Shown: positions 1-8,378 of the stretch, piece by piece
Numbering within the stretch: position 1 is the stretch's first letter
Layout: every line of letters starts with the position of its first letter
Source of the DNA: a virus
Reading direction: 5' to 3' (one strand)
Virus record (IMG/VR): IMGVR_UViG_3300030389_001472
Location: 1-23,082 of that record
DNA length: 23,082 nucleotides
Translations under genes and position numbers: made by a program
Notes under the pieces: model-generated
Told to the model about the DNA's origin: nothing
What the model saw: only the letters and a program-made list of their open reading frames with translations
Databases searched by the model: none

Positions 1-1
1 T

Positions 2-349
2 CTCAATCAACACGGAGCAGACGAATGGGATTTAGTTACTAACGAACTAGCCAATATTAAGATGTTACACTTGACAGACTTATCAATCCTTGCAGCGTAT
101 TGCAACGAGATAGGAATTTATAGAGAGATAGCTCAAGAGTTACAAGGCAACTTTACAGAACAGACCATTGACAAAGATGGTAGGTTGAGGTCTAGTAAGA
201 TTGCTCCTAAGTACAAGGTAATGCAAAACGCTTTACAGAATGCAATGAAAATTGCTACGCAATTTGGTTTCACTCCTAGCTCAAGAGCATCTCTTAGTAT
301 GCCAGAACAAGATGAGGAAAGGACTGACGATTTTAATTTCTTTGATTGA
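2..349 (+). CDS. terS: Terminase small subunit, P27-like family (5' partial)
   Basis: The frame is open from base 2, giving 115 visible residues with no start codon in the window, so the N-terminus is missing. The visible part (LNQHGADEWDLVTNELANIK onward) is helical and has the look of P27-family small terminases, which bind the packaging site and recruit the large subunit. The first in-frame ATG (base 62) falls inside the conserved region and is not a believable start. The stop overlaps the start of the large-subunit gene in a TGATG junction, which implies translational coupling. The identification rests on the family-like pattern and on the gene directly downstream; the family name is moderately sure and the role is quite sure. 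Confidence 0.8.
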   Translation, partial: LNQHGADEWDLVTNELANIKMLHLTDLSILAAYCNEIGIYREIAQELQGNFTEQTIDKDGRLRSSKIAPKYKVMQNALQNAMKIATQFGFTPSSRASLSMPEQDEERTDDFNFFD

Positions 350-1917
350 TGAAACTTAAAGAGGACAAGATTTTTTACTTTGATGACAAGGCAGCCGATA
401 GAGTTGTCTACTTTATAGAGAATCACATACACCATTTAAAAGGCGAATGGGGAAATAAAAAATTTAAGCTAGAGCCATTTCAGAAAACAATAGTAAGAGA
501 TTTGTTTGGTTGGAAATATAGAGATAGTGGTCTAAGAAGATTTAGAACTGCATACATTTGTCTACCAAGAAAGAACGGAAAGAGTACACTCATCTCAGCT
601 ATCGCACTCTATATGACGGTTGCAGACGGAGAGCCATCAGCAGAAACTTATGTGTGTGCCTTTGATAGGTCACAAGCTGGGATAATCTTCGACGTAGCTA
701 GTGGAATGGTTAGAGCTGACAAACAATTAGAAAAGAATCTAAAAGTATTTAAGAATAGTATAGTTCACGAAAAAAGCAATTCATCTTTTAAAGCATTATC
801 AAGTGAGGCATCTAGTAAGTATGGATATAATGCTAGTTGTTGTATAATGGATGAGGCATTTACTCAAAGAGATTCTAGTTTGTGGGATGCATTGACAACT
901 AGTGTTGCTAGTAGAAGGCAGCCATTAAATATCGCCATCACTACTGCTGGATATAATAGAGAGTCTTTCTGTTATCGCCTTGAGGAATATGGTCGCAAAG
1001 TTTCAGAGAATATTATCAAGGATGATTCGTTCTATTATGTAAAATATTATTGTCCAGATGATGTTGATTGGACTACAGAGGAAGCATTAAGATTAGCTAA
1101 TCCAGGTCTTGATAGTGGTGTAGTTAAATTAGACTATTTAAAAAGAGAACAAGCGAGAGCAATAAAGTTACCAAGTTTTACCAATACCTTCAGAATGCTA
1201 CATCTTAATCAATGGATGAACTCAAATGTTCTCTGGTTATCAGACGCTCAATTTATGGAGTGCAACAAAGCTCCAATACACTTAGAGGATTACAAAGGTA
1301 TGACGGCTTATGCTGGACTTGACTTAGCTAGTGTTAGAGATATATCAGCTTTTGTTTTAATCATTCCAGAAGATGATAGGTTTACGGTTATCCCTTATTT
1401 CTTTGCGCCAAAGGATAATGCTTTTATCCGTTCAAGACGTGACCAAGTAGACTACATAGGTTGGGAAAAAGAGGGATTGATGGAACTAACAGAGGGCGAT
1501 GTCACAGACTACAACTACATCAAACGTAGAATAAAAGAAGTGGCTGAAGTTGTAAACATCAAGTCTATTGCATACGATAGATGGAACTCAAGCCAATTAG
1601 TGATTGACTTGACAGAGGATGGATTGCCTATGGAAAGCTATGGGCAAGGCTTTGCTAGTATGTCAGCACCAACTAAAGAACTTGAAAAGTTAGTACTAGG
1701 AAAACAAATAAACCACGCTGGTAACAAAGTGTTGAGGTGGATGTGTTCTAACTTAGCTATGAAAACAGACCCAGCTGGTAACATTAAAATGGATAAGAGT
1801 AAGTCAAGCGAAAAGATTGATGGAATGGTTGCTCTTGTTATGGCTTTGGGATGCTATATGAATGACGATTCAAGCGACACATCTACCTATGATGATAGAG
1901 GTATAATGTGGATTTGA
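349..1917 (+). CDS. terL: Terminase large subunit (packaging ATPase/nuclease)
   Basis: This 522-residue protein is the motor that pumps DNA into the prohead and cuts it. An N-terminal ATPase domain shows a Walker A-like loop LPRKNGKST (residues about 72-80) and a Walker B CIMDEA (165-170). The C-terminal RNase H-like nuclease begins with AGLDLASVRD (about 322-331), whose Asp is an expected metal ligand. The length and order fit the Terminase_1 family of HK97-like phages. The ATG at 349 is preferred over the in-frame TTG one codon earlier because it overlaps the terS stop. Its closing codons contain the TTG of the promoter predicted for the portal gene. Confidence 0.97.
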   Translation: MKLKEDKIFYFDDKAADRVVYFIENHIHHLKGEWGNKKFKLEPFQKTIVRDLFGWKYRDSGLRRFRTAYICLPRKNGKSTLISAIALYMTVADGEPSAETYVCAFDRSQAGIIFDVASGMVRADKQLEKNLKVFKNSIVHEKSNSSFKALSSEASSKYGYNASCCIMDEAFTQRDSSLWDALTTSVASRRQPLNIAITTAGYNRESFCYRLEEYGRKVSENIIKDDSFYYVKYYCPDDVDWTTEEALRLANPGLDSGVVKLDYLKREQARAIKLPSFTNTFRMLHLNQWMNSNVLWLSDAQFMECNKAPIHLEDYKGMTAYAGLDLASVRDISAFVLIIPEDDRFTVIPYFFAPKDNAFIRSRRDQVDYIGWEKEGLMELTEGDVTDYNYIKRRIKEVAEVVNIKSIAYDRWNSSQLVIDLTEDGLPMESYGQGFASMSAPTKELEKLVLGKQINHAGNKVLRWMCSNLAMKTDPAGNIKMDKSKSSEKIDGMVALVMALGCYMNDDSSDTSTYDDRGIMWI

Positions 1918-1941
1918 CTTTTGCGATTTCTCTTATCTTTG
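1914..1941 (+). promoter_or_regulatory. Bacteroidetes-type promoter before the portal gene
   Basis: TTG at 1914-1916, a 17-nt spacer and TATCTTTG at 1934-1941 match the Bacteroidetes sigma-A pattern TTG-N(17-23)-TAnnTTTG. Transcription would start near 1947, leaving a leader of roughly 13 nt before the portal ATG at 1960. A 10-bp palindrome TGTAATTACA (1945-1954) covers the expected start site and could be an operator, though a palindrome this short can arise by chance. The site would let head and tail genes be transcribed independently of the terminase genes. Confidence 0.6.
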
Positions 1942-1959
1942 TAATGTAATTACAATTTT

Positions 1960-3159
1960 ATGGGACTATTTGACTTCCTACGTTCAGAAAAGCGTGGAGA
2001 TAATTTTTTAAGAGCCGTGTTTGGTGGTTATGGTGCAGCTAACAAAACGGCAGTTAATAGAGATACATCTTTAACATTTAGTGCAGTCTTTGCTTGTGTT
2101 AGAGTTATCAGCGAATCAATAGCAAGTCTACCTATAAAAGTTTACAGAGTCGAGGAGGATGACGATAAGATTACTGACGTCAGCCATCCAATATACCGAC
2201 TACTAGCTCGTAATCCTAACGAGTATATGACACCATACACATTCCTAGATACTCTAATGACCAACTTATTGCTAGAGGGGAATGCGTATTTTTATATTGA
2301 GAGAGATAGTTCAGCTAGACCAATATCTCTTATTCCTATCAACCCAAAAGATGTTAAAGTGATTAAGCACGATGGTCAAATATTTTATGATATAAAAGAC
2401 TATGAGATAGGAGTAATGAAAGAGGATATGTTACACTTTTTCAACTTATCATTTAATGGTTATGAAGGAGTAAGCGTATTGAAAGCACAGAACACAACAA
2501 TAGCAACTTCTATTGCTGCTAATGATACTGCAAATAGTTATCTAGGAAACTCTGCTCAAGTTGGTGGAGTAATTAAACATCCTGGCAAACTAAGTAAAGA
2601 AGCAGTAGCAAGATTAAAAAACTCTTGGAATCAAAACTATTCAGGCTCATTTGTATCTGGTAAGACTGCTATTCTTGAGGAGGGTATGACATTTGAGCAA
2701 ACTAACATTGATGCAAATAAGTATCAACTTTTAGAAACTCGTAGATTCCAAATAGAGGAAGTGGCAAGAATTTTTAAAGTGCCATTATCGTTGATTGGTC
2801 ACTTAGAGAAAGCTGCTAACTACTCATCTATTGAGGCTTTGAGTATTGACTTCGTAAGATTTACTCTGATGCCTTATATGGTTATGGTAGAGCAAGAGCT
2901 TAACAGAAAGTTATTTAGAGATAGAGAGTTTGGCTTGTTTAGTATTAAGCTAGATGCAAAGGCTTTACTTAGAGGAGATAGTTCATCTCGTGCAAGTTAT
3001 TACAGAGAGATGGCTAGTATCGGTGCTTTGTCTATTAATGAGATAAGACGAATGGAGGACTTGAATAGAGTTGGACCAGAGGGTGACCAGTTGTTTATGC
3101 CGTTAAATTTTGCTCCTATTGGAGACGTAGAAGAAGAAGACAATGCCGATACCGAGTAA
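1960..3159 (+). CDS. Portal protein, HK97 family
   Basis: This 399-residue protein is the dodecameric ring at the capsid vertex through which DNA enters and leaves. It has the family's typical length and features: an early segment with CVRVISESIASLPIKVYR, a run through HPIYRLLARNPNEYMTPYTF, a clip/stem region around GGVIKHPGKLSKEAVARL, and the conserved LETRRFQIEEVARIFKVPLS near residue 260. The acidic C-terminus is common in portals. It starts at an ATG 19 nt beyond a predicted promoter, without a Shine-Dalgarno sequence. Its end overlaps the protease gene by 17 nt. It sits between terL and the protease as in HK97. Confidence 0.96.
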   Translation: MGLFDFLRSEKRGDNFLRAVFGGYGAANKTAVNRDTSLTFSAVFACVRVISESIASLPIKVYRVEEDDDKITDVSHPIYRLLARNPNEYMTPYTFLDTLMTNLLLEGNAYFYIERDSSARPISLIPINPKDVKVIKHDGQIFYDIKDYEIGVMKEDMLHFFNLSFNGYEGVSVLKAQNTTIATSIAANDTANSYLGNSAQVGGVIKHPGKLSKEAVARLKNSWNQNYSGSFVSGKTAILEEGMTFEQTNIDANKYQLLETRRFQIEEVARIFKVPLSLIGHLEKAANYSSIEALSIDFVRFTLMPYMVMVEQELNRKLFRDREFGLFSIKLDAKALLRGDSSSRASYYREMASIGALSINEIRRMEDLNRVGPEGDQLFMPLNFAPIGDVEEEDNADTE

Positions 3160-5035
3160 AGAAGAAAACGAAACAAATGAGGAATTCATCGAGAGATGTA
3201 TGTCCGATGAGTTTATGAAAGAGTATGATGACAACGACCAACGTCTAGCAGTATGTTATGCTCAACTAGAAGATGATGAGGAAAGACAAACAAACTTTCC
3301 AAACAAGGGTGATGATAAAAAGATAAGTCTTAGAAATAGTGAAGAACCACAATTTGATTTTGACTTCGCTAAAACTATAAAAGAACAAACTCCAGAGATT
3401 TGGAAAGCTGGAGGTAACATAAGAGGGAATGAGGCTTTTATGTTATGGGGTCGAGCAAGAGATGGTCAAGATACGGAAGCTATCAGAGAATGGATAAAAG
3501 AGAGAGAGTCTTGGATTAAAAGACACTTTGAAGATGGTAAACAATTCAAAGGAGATACAGAGCCAAACCTTTCAAATGTAGGTGGTGTAGTTGCTCAAAT
3601 TAAATGGGGAACGATTGGAACATTAGGAGAGCAAGGAATGAAAGACGTAATTTTAGAACTGACTAAAAAGCTAGAAGGTAAGAAAGAAGAAAATCAAGTT
3701 AGTGCTAAAGTAAAAAAAGGATTAGAGAACAAAGTTGAAAAACATAATGAAGAAATAAAAGAGCTGGATTTAGCTTGGAATGGTCGTACTACTTACGCTG
3801 AACTTGTAAAAGTATTTGAGAGAGGTGTAGGAGCTTACAATACCAATCCTGGCTCGGTAAGACCTAATGTTACAAGTGCAGAACAATGGGCAATGGCTAG
3901 AGTCAATTCCTTTTTATTTGCTCTTAAAAAAGGTAGATTTCAAGGTGGTAAGCACGATACAGACTTACTACCCGACAATCATCCAGTAAAAAAAGAAATG
4001 GAAGAAAATAATAGATTTATGAAAAAGCACGATTTAAGACACATCCAAAAGATTGAGGAAACAGATGACTCAATCATTATTACTTATGATAAGCTAACGG
4101 ATGAAATGGAAGAAAGCTATCACCAAGATAAAGACGAGAAGCGTGAAAAGGTCGGCTCAATGATTGTAGATGGTATAGAGTTACCATTATACGACACAAA
4201 AGAAGAAGCTGAGGCTGAGGCTGAAAAACTTGGAGGAAATGGCTCTCACGAGCATACTATGGATGGCAAGACTTACTATATGCCATTCGATACACACGAC
4301 CAAGCAAAAGAAGCTCTAAAAGATAAAGATATGAGTGACCACACTCCAGACCACGATGAGGATGAAATGAAAAGACCATTATATATGAGAAACAATCCAA
4401 ACGCTGAGGTCAGAACATTTGACGTTCAAGACTTAGAACTAAGGATGGATGGAGATAAGCCAACTGTTGTAGGCTATGGTGCAGTCTTTAATTCAGAGTC
4501 TAATGACTTAGGAGGTTTTAGAGAGTATATTGCTCCAGGAGCTTTTGATGGTCGTCTAGAAGATGACGTAAGATTCTTAGTTAATCACGATGCTAACTTA
4601 ATACTAGCTAGAACAACTAATGGTACGCTAAGACTTTCTGTCGATGAGAAAGGGTTGAGATATGAAGCTGATTTACCAAACACATCAACTGCTAGAGATT
4701 TGATGGAACTATTAAAGAATGGAACTATTAGTCAATCTAGCTTTGCATTTACTGTTGAAGAAGATAGTTGGGAAGTAAAAGACGGAATGAATATAAGAAC
4801 TATCGACAAAGTTTCTCAACTTTACGATGTAAGCTCAGTAACTTATCCAGCATATAATGAAGCTAGTAGTTCTGTCGCATTACGTTCTATGGAAGAATGG
4901 CAAGAAAAAGAAAAAGCTAAAAAACTAGAAGAAAGTTTAGAGGCTGAAAAATTAGAGGGCATAAAAGAAGAAGAAGATTTAAAGCAACGCTCCCTCAATG
5001 AAATGCGTTTAAAAATCTTAAAAAATAAATATTAA
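3143..5035 (+). CDS. HK97-family prohead protease with long N-terminal extra domains
   Basis: The C-terminal part (about residues 420-585) is a prohead serine protease that would cleave the capsid delta domain and scaffold during maturation. It contains GYGAVFN, a His in FLVNHDANL (H482) and a Ser in ISQSSFAF (S532/533), matching the expected His and Ser. At 630 residues it is about three times the usual protease length. The added part holds an N-terminal segment with CYAQ near 38 and a domain at 70-175 (KAGGNIRGNEAFMLWGRARD). A further domain at 208-280 contains RGVGAYNTNPGSVRPNVTSA and HDTDLLPDNHP, followed by an acidic segment rich in His near 368-405. A charged tail (585-630) may form a helix or scaffold. 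The extra domains resemble segments I associate with other phage structural polyproteins, function unknown. No separate scaffold gene is present, so this protein may also provide it (inference). Confidence 0.93.
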   Translation: MPIPSKEENETNEEFIERCMSDEFMKEYDDNDQRLAVCYAQLEDDEERQTNFPNKGDDKKISLRNSEEPQFDFDFAKTIKEQTPEIWKAGGNIRGNEAFMLWGRARDGQDTEAIREWIKERESWIKRHFEDGKQFKGDTEPNLSNVGGVVAQIKWGTIGTLGEQGMKDVILELTKKLEGKKEENQVSAKVKKGLENKVEKHNEEIKELDLAWNGRTTYAELVKVFERGVGAYNTNPGSVRPNVTSAEQWAMARVNSFLFALKKGRFQGGKHDTDLLPDNHPVKKEMEENNRFMKKHDLRHIQKIEETDDSIIITYDKLTDEMEESYHQDKDEKREKVGSMIVDGIELPLYDTKEEAEAEAEKLGGNGSHEHTMDGKTYYMPFDTHDQAKEALKDKDMSDHTPDHDEDEMKRPLYMRNNPNAEVRTFDVQDLELRMDGDKPTVVGYGAVFNSESNDLGGFREYIAPGAFDGRLEDDVRFLVNHDANLILARTTNGTLRLSVDEKGLRYEADLPNTSTARDLMELLKNGTISQSSFAFTVEEDSWEVKDGMNIRTIDKVSQLYDVSSVTYPAYNEASSSVALRSMEEWQEKEKAKKLEESLEAEKLEGIKEEEDLKQRSLNEMRLKILKNKY

Positions 5036-5052
5036 TATTAATTTTCTATAAA

Positions 5053-6258
5053 ATGAAAACATCAAAACTTTATAAAGAAGAAAGAGCTGAGGTAATCGAA
5101 AAGATGGAAAGTCTAGTATCTTCTGCTGAAGGTCGTGATATGACATCTGATGAGCAAGTTAGCTTTGATTCTTTAAACGAAAAAGTAGAGGAGTTAAATA
5201 AGATGGCAGTACGTGCTGAGTCTTTTGAGAAACTTCAAGCTACAAAAGCTGTTAAAGAAGTAACAGAAAACACTCCAAAAGAAGTTAGAGATTATTCTTT
5301 CCAAGATGCTATGAAAGCTGCTTACTCTGGTAAACTAGAAGGATTAGTTAAAGAAATGGATTCTGAAGCTCGTAACGAGGCTCGTTATACTGGTCAAATG
5401 TATAAAGGTATAGCAATACCAAGTTCTGTACTAGAAGCAAGAGCAATCACAACTTCTAATGTAAACGAGGTTGAGACTATGAGTTTTACAGACCAGTTAC
5501 AAGCAAACTTAGTTTTAGCTAGTGCTGGTGCTAACTTTTACTCAGGAGTTAAAAATATGAAATTCCCAGTTATTAGTGGTATTACTACTACTTTCGTTGG
5601 CGAAACTGGAGGCTCAGTTTCTGCTGCTGGTTCTGCTTCAAGTTTAACACTTTCTCCTCAGAAATGTATCTCTATTGTTGAGATTTCTGCTGAGGCTATG
5701 ACTCAAAATGCTGGTGTAGAAGCTGCAATCCGTAGAAATATGGCTGCTTCAGTTGCTGCTCAGTTAGAGAAAAACTTATTAGCTGCTGCTGATAACTCAG
5801 ATGGTGGTCCTCAGTCAATCTTAGCTGATGCTGCTGATGGTGGAGCTACTCTTGATGCTGCTGCTCTTTTAGCTATGGAATCAACAGTTTTAGGTAACAA
5901 TGTACCATTATTAGGTGGTAGATTCGCTTATCTATGTAACTCTGACGCTTTAGCTGTAATTAAAGGTTTAGCTCAAGTTGCTTCTGTTTCACCAATCTAT
6001 GATAACAGAGATAAGACAATCAACTCTTACTTTAGCTTTGTATCTTCTAACGTAGGTAATAAAGCAAGTAATTTTGATTCTGTTTTATTCGGTGATTTCT
6101 CAAGAGTACACATTGCTCAGTTTGGTGGTTTAGACGTATTGTTTGACCCATATACTTCTGCAGCATCTGGTGTTGGTAGAATGATTGCTACTTCTTTAGT
6201 TGATGGTAATGCTGTTGATAATGGAACTGCATTTGTAGAAATACAAACTACATCATAA
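5053..6258 (+). CDS. Major capsid protein, HK97 gp5-like
   Basis: This 401-residue protein is the main capsid shell subunit. Residues 1 to about 85 are charged and predicted helical, as in the HK97 delta (scaffolding) domain. From about 115 onward the sequence is hydrophobic and Gly/Ala/Ser rich, with family-like stretches GETGGSVSAAGSASSLTLSP and VEISAEAMTQNAGVEAAIRR and a C-terminal FGDFSRVHIAQFGGLDVLFD. It follows the protease and ends just before a strong terminator. Its leader (about 5025-5052) is A/T only and contains near-palindromic AATATTAATATT, in keeping with a non-Shine-Dalgarno start for a highly expressed gene. The delta-domain cleavage site cannot be placed from sequence alone. 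Confidence 0.96.
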   Translation: MKTSKLYKEERAEVIEKMESLVSSAEGRDMTSDEQVSFDSLNEKVEELNKMAVRAESFEKLQATKAVKEVTENTPKEVRDYSFQDAMKAAYSGKLEGLVKEMDSEARNEARYTGQMYKGIAIPSSVLEARAITTSNVNEVETMSFTDQLQANLVLASAGANFYSGVKNMKFPVISGITTTFVGETGGSVSAAGSASSLTLSPQKCISIVEISAEAMTQNAGVEAAIRRNMAASVAAQLEKNLLAAADNSDGGPQSILADAADGGATLDAAALLAMESTVLGNNVPLLGGRFAYLCNSDALAVIKGLAQVASVSPIYDNRDKTINSYFSFVSSNVGNKASNFDSVLFGDFSRVHIAQFGGLDVLFDPYTSAASGVGRMIATSLVDGNAVDNGTAFVEIQTTS

Positions 6259-6272
6259 TTGATTATTTTAAC

Positions 6273-6311
6273 GGAGGGAGTGGAAACACTCTCTCCATTA
6301 ATTTTTTTTTA
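6273..6311 (+). terminator. Rho-independent terminator after the capsid gene
   Basis: GGAGGGAGTG (6273-6282), a GAAA tetraloop and CACTCTCTCC (6287-6296) form a 10-bp stem with one G-T wobble. A run of nine T (6302-6310) follows after a short A/T spacer. It lies between the capsid stop and the next ATG at 6313. Because the remaining head genes have no obvious new promoter, it probably acts as a partial terminator that lowers expression downstream of the capsid gene. Confidence 0.85.
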
Positions 6312-6312
6312 A

Positions 6313-6942
6313 ATGGAATACTACAACTACAACTTCAATACATTAAGAGGTACTGACTTTGTCCCTTATGGTAAGTTAGTTCTAAAGACTGGTCCAACTT
6401 CTACTGTTATATCTTTAGCAGAAGCTAAGACATTTTTAAGAATAGACTCAGACTATGATGATGACGATAGCTATATCACGTCATTAATTAATGTTGCTAC
6501 TAGTGTAGTTGAGGAATTTACTAGACGTAGATTAGTTACACAAACATTTAATATTTTTTATGATGAGTTTCCTCCTTACATTGACTTACAAGTAGGTGAG
6601 GTTGCTAGTGTTACTCACATCAAGTATTATGATACCAGCAATTCATTACAAACTTTAGCAGCATCAAATTATGATGTAGATACAAAGATAAGACCTGGAA
6701 GAATATATGAATCAGAAAACGGAGACTTCCCAGACACTTTTGAAAGACCAAACGCAGTTGAAGTTGAGTTTGTAGTTGGTGGTGCTGCTAGTGATGTTCC
6801 AGCTCCAATAGTACAAGCTATTTATATTATTGTTGGTCGTTACTATGAGAATCGACAAGACGTTGTAATGGGTACACAAGTAAATGAACTCCCATTGATG
6901 GTAGAACACTTACTAACTCCTTATAGATTGCTAGAACTATGA
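6313..6942 (+). CDS. Head-tail connector protein, gp6-like
   Basis: This 209-residue protein is probably the adaptor ring that docks under the portal. It contains the signature of the phage gp6/phiE125 gp8-type connectors: ISLAEAKTFLRID followed by ITSLINVATSVVEEFTRRRL (residues about 33-75). A beta-rich middle follows, then a C-terminal helix with IVQAIYIIVGRYYENRQDVV and PLMVEHLLTPYR. The start ATG comes three bases after the T-run of the capsid terminator. It overlaps the next gene by 4 nt. Confidence 0.9.
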   Translation: MEYYNYNFNTLRGTDFVPYGKLVLKTGPTSTVISLAEAKTFLRIDSDYDDDDSYITSLINVATSVVEEFTRRRLVTQTFNIFYDEFPPYIDLQVGEVASVTHIKYYDTSNSLQTLAASNYDVDTKIRPGRIYESENGDFPDTFERPNAVEVEFVVGGAASDVPAPIVQAIYIIVGRYYENRQDVVMGTQVNELPLMVEHLLTPYRLLEL

Positions 6943-7277
6943 TAATAGGCAAACTAGATAGAAAGTTAAAACTCTATAAAAGAACTATAACTAATAATTT
7001 ATATGGCGAAAGAGAAGTGAATAGTAGCTCTTTTGTGACTATCTATGGCAGCTTTGATTTTAAAAGTGGCGATACAAAATATGATGCTGATGCATTAATC
7101 AACAAACAAAATATAGAATGTCTAGTAAGATTTAGAACAGACATTGGAATAAGTCCAGAATATGCTATTACTTTCGGCTCTACGGTGTACTCAATCAAAA
7201 GCATCAAAGAGGTAGGAAGAAAAGATAAATTAATACTCACGTTATTGGAAACCAACGCAGAAGATTTAGCAGTATAA
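6939..7277 (+). CDS. Head closure / head-tail adaptor protein
   Basis: This 112-residue protein resembles the Phage_H_T_join family (SPP1 gp16-like), which closes the head below the connector. It starts with GKLDRKLKLYKRTITNNLYG, and its beta-strand pattern ends in VYSIKSIKEVGRKDKLILTL, which is typical of the family. The gene lies between the connector and the gp10-like gene and overlaps both by a few bases (ATGATAATAGG junction upstream, ATG at 7277 downstream). Confidence 0.87.
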   Translation: MIIGKLDRKLKLYKRTITNNLYGEREVNSSSFVTIYGSFDFKSGDTKYDADALINKQNIECLVRFRTDIGISPEYAITFGSTVYSIKSIKEVGRKDKLILTLLETNAEDLAV

Positions 7278-7756
7278 TGATAGTATCAGCTCAAATAGAC
7301 GAAAAAGAATTAAAACAAATCATAAAAGATTTGGATAGGTTATTCCCTAGCTCAGACACTAAGCTAAGAACTACTCTTAGAAGTGCTTTGAGAAAGTCTG
7401 CAACACCTTTGAGAAGTGAGCTTAGAACTAATATAAAGACCGACATAAAACCAACAAGACCAGGAGCTGAGTCTGATAAAACTGGTCAGCTAGTAAAGTC
7501 AATAGGTATAATTAATGGTAAAACCAAAGGTGGAAGAAAGCCTAGCGTATATGTAGGACCAAGAGTGAAAGGTAGTTTTTCATCTGCTAATAAGACTGGA
7601 TTTTACTTTTTCTTTCACGAGTATGGTTTTTATAATGCTCCAGCTTTGAGAATGCTTGACAAGACAGCAAGAGCAAAAGGGCAACAAGTTATGGATAGTG
7701 TAATCTCAAAACTTAAAACTATTATAGAAAAACGATTTGCAAAAAATATGAAATAA
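7277..7756 (+). CDS. HK97 gp10-like neck/tail component
   Basis: This 159-residue protein is a likely member of the HK97 gp10 family, small basic proteins at the head-tail junction. Support comes from ALRKSATPLRSELRTNI, a central VGPRVKGSFSSANKTGFYFF and the HEYGFYNAPALRMLDKTARA segment; a 'H-x-x-EyG...PA.pFm.pA'-like pattern near the C-terminus is characteristic. It is one base out of overlap register with the preceding and following genes (7277 and 7756 shared), indicating coupled translation. Confidence 0.87.
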   Translation: MIVSAQIDEKELKQIIKDLDRLFPSSDTKLRTTLRSALRKSATPLRSELRTNIKTDIKPTRPGAESDKTGQLVKSIGIINGKTKGGRKPSVYVGPRVKGSFSSANKTGFYFFFHEYGFYNAPALRMLDKTARAKGQQVMDSVISKLKTIIEKRFAKNMK

Positions 7757-8175
7757 TGAATGTAGGTAAAGCAATTTTCGACATCTTAACAAATATTAGT
7801 GCTGTGTTATCCATAGTATCTGACTCAGGTACAGACCCAAGAATCTTTCCAAGTCGTTTTGACTTTCCAAAAACTGTTAAAACACCATACATTACTTATC
7901 AAGTAGTATCAGATGAGCCGAATAATACTAAAAATGGAGCTAGTACATATGACTATGTTACCGTGCAAATAAATTTATATAGCACAAGCTACTCTTTGTT
8001 GATAACTTTAGCTGAAAAAATTAGAGGGAATATAGACTATGTTAGTGGCACATTCCAAGGGGTAGAGGTTGATAAGATATTTTTCCAAAATCAAAATGAA
8101 TTATTTGATGATTCTGCTGGTCAGCAAGGATTCTACGGTATAGCACAAGATTATAGATTTAACATAAAAAGATAG
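7756..8175 (+). CDS. Tail completion protein (DUF3168-like)
   Basis: This 139-residue protein matches the DUF3168/tail terminator pattern. It has an N-terminal helix (AIFDILTNISAVLSIVSD), then RIFPSRFDFPKTVKTPYITY and a Val/Thr-rich strand DYVTVQINLYSTSYS. A helix with LAEKIRG and a final GFYGIAQDYRFNIKR follow. Proteins of this family cap the tail tube and join it to the head. Its position just before the major tail protein region is the expected one. Confidence 0.87.
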   Translation: MNVGKAIFDILTNISAVLSIVSDSGTDPRIFPSRFDFPKTVKTPYITYQVVSDEPNNTKNGASTYDYVTVQINLYSTSYSLLITLAEKIRGNIDYVSGTFQGVEVDKIFFQNQNELFDDSAGQQGFYGIAQDYRFNIKR

Positions 8176-8177
8176 AT

Positions 8178-8354
8178 ATGTATAAAGTAAAGATAAAAAA
8201 AGACATTGAATGTAGAGGAGTAGAATATAAAGAGGGCGAATCTTACGAAGTAGTGAGAACAGTCTTCAACTTTCTCAGACACAACAATGCAATAGACACA
8301 ACAAAGAAAAAGTCTAAAAAGAAGGAAACTTCAAATGATTTAGATATTAGCTAA
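8178..8354 (+). CDS. Small Lys-rich protein between tail completion and tail tube genes
   Basis: This 58-residue reading frame starts at an ATG two bases after the preceding stop and ends 24 bases before the major tail gene, so it fills the gap neatly. The N-terminal part (MYKVKIKKDIECRGVEYKEG) looks like a small beta-rich fold. It is followed by EVVRTVFNFLRHNNAID and a Lys-rich stretch KKKSKKKE at about 43-50. No family recognised. It might be a minor tail or head-tail joining factor by position only. Confidence 0.72.
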   Translation: MYKVKIKKDIECRGVEYKEGESYEVVRTVFNFLRHNNAIDTTKKKSKKKETSNDLDIS

Positions 8355-8378
8355 TTATAAATTATAAAATTAAATATT

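Noticed and set aside
346-348. TTG as start of the large terminase
   Set aside because: The next codon is ATG and overlaps the terS stop in a TGATG junction, a more usual arrangement.
7807-7815. TTATCCATA resembling a DnaA box
   Set aside because: Single imperfect match inside the tail completion gene, far from the replication genes; chance occurrence.
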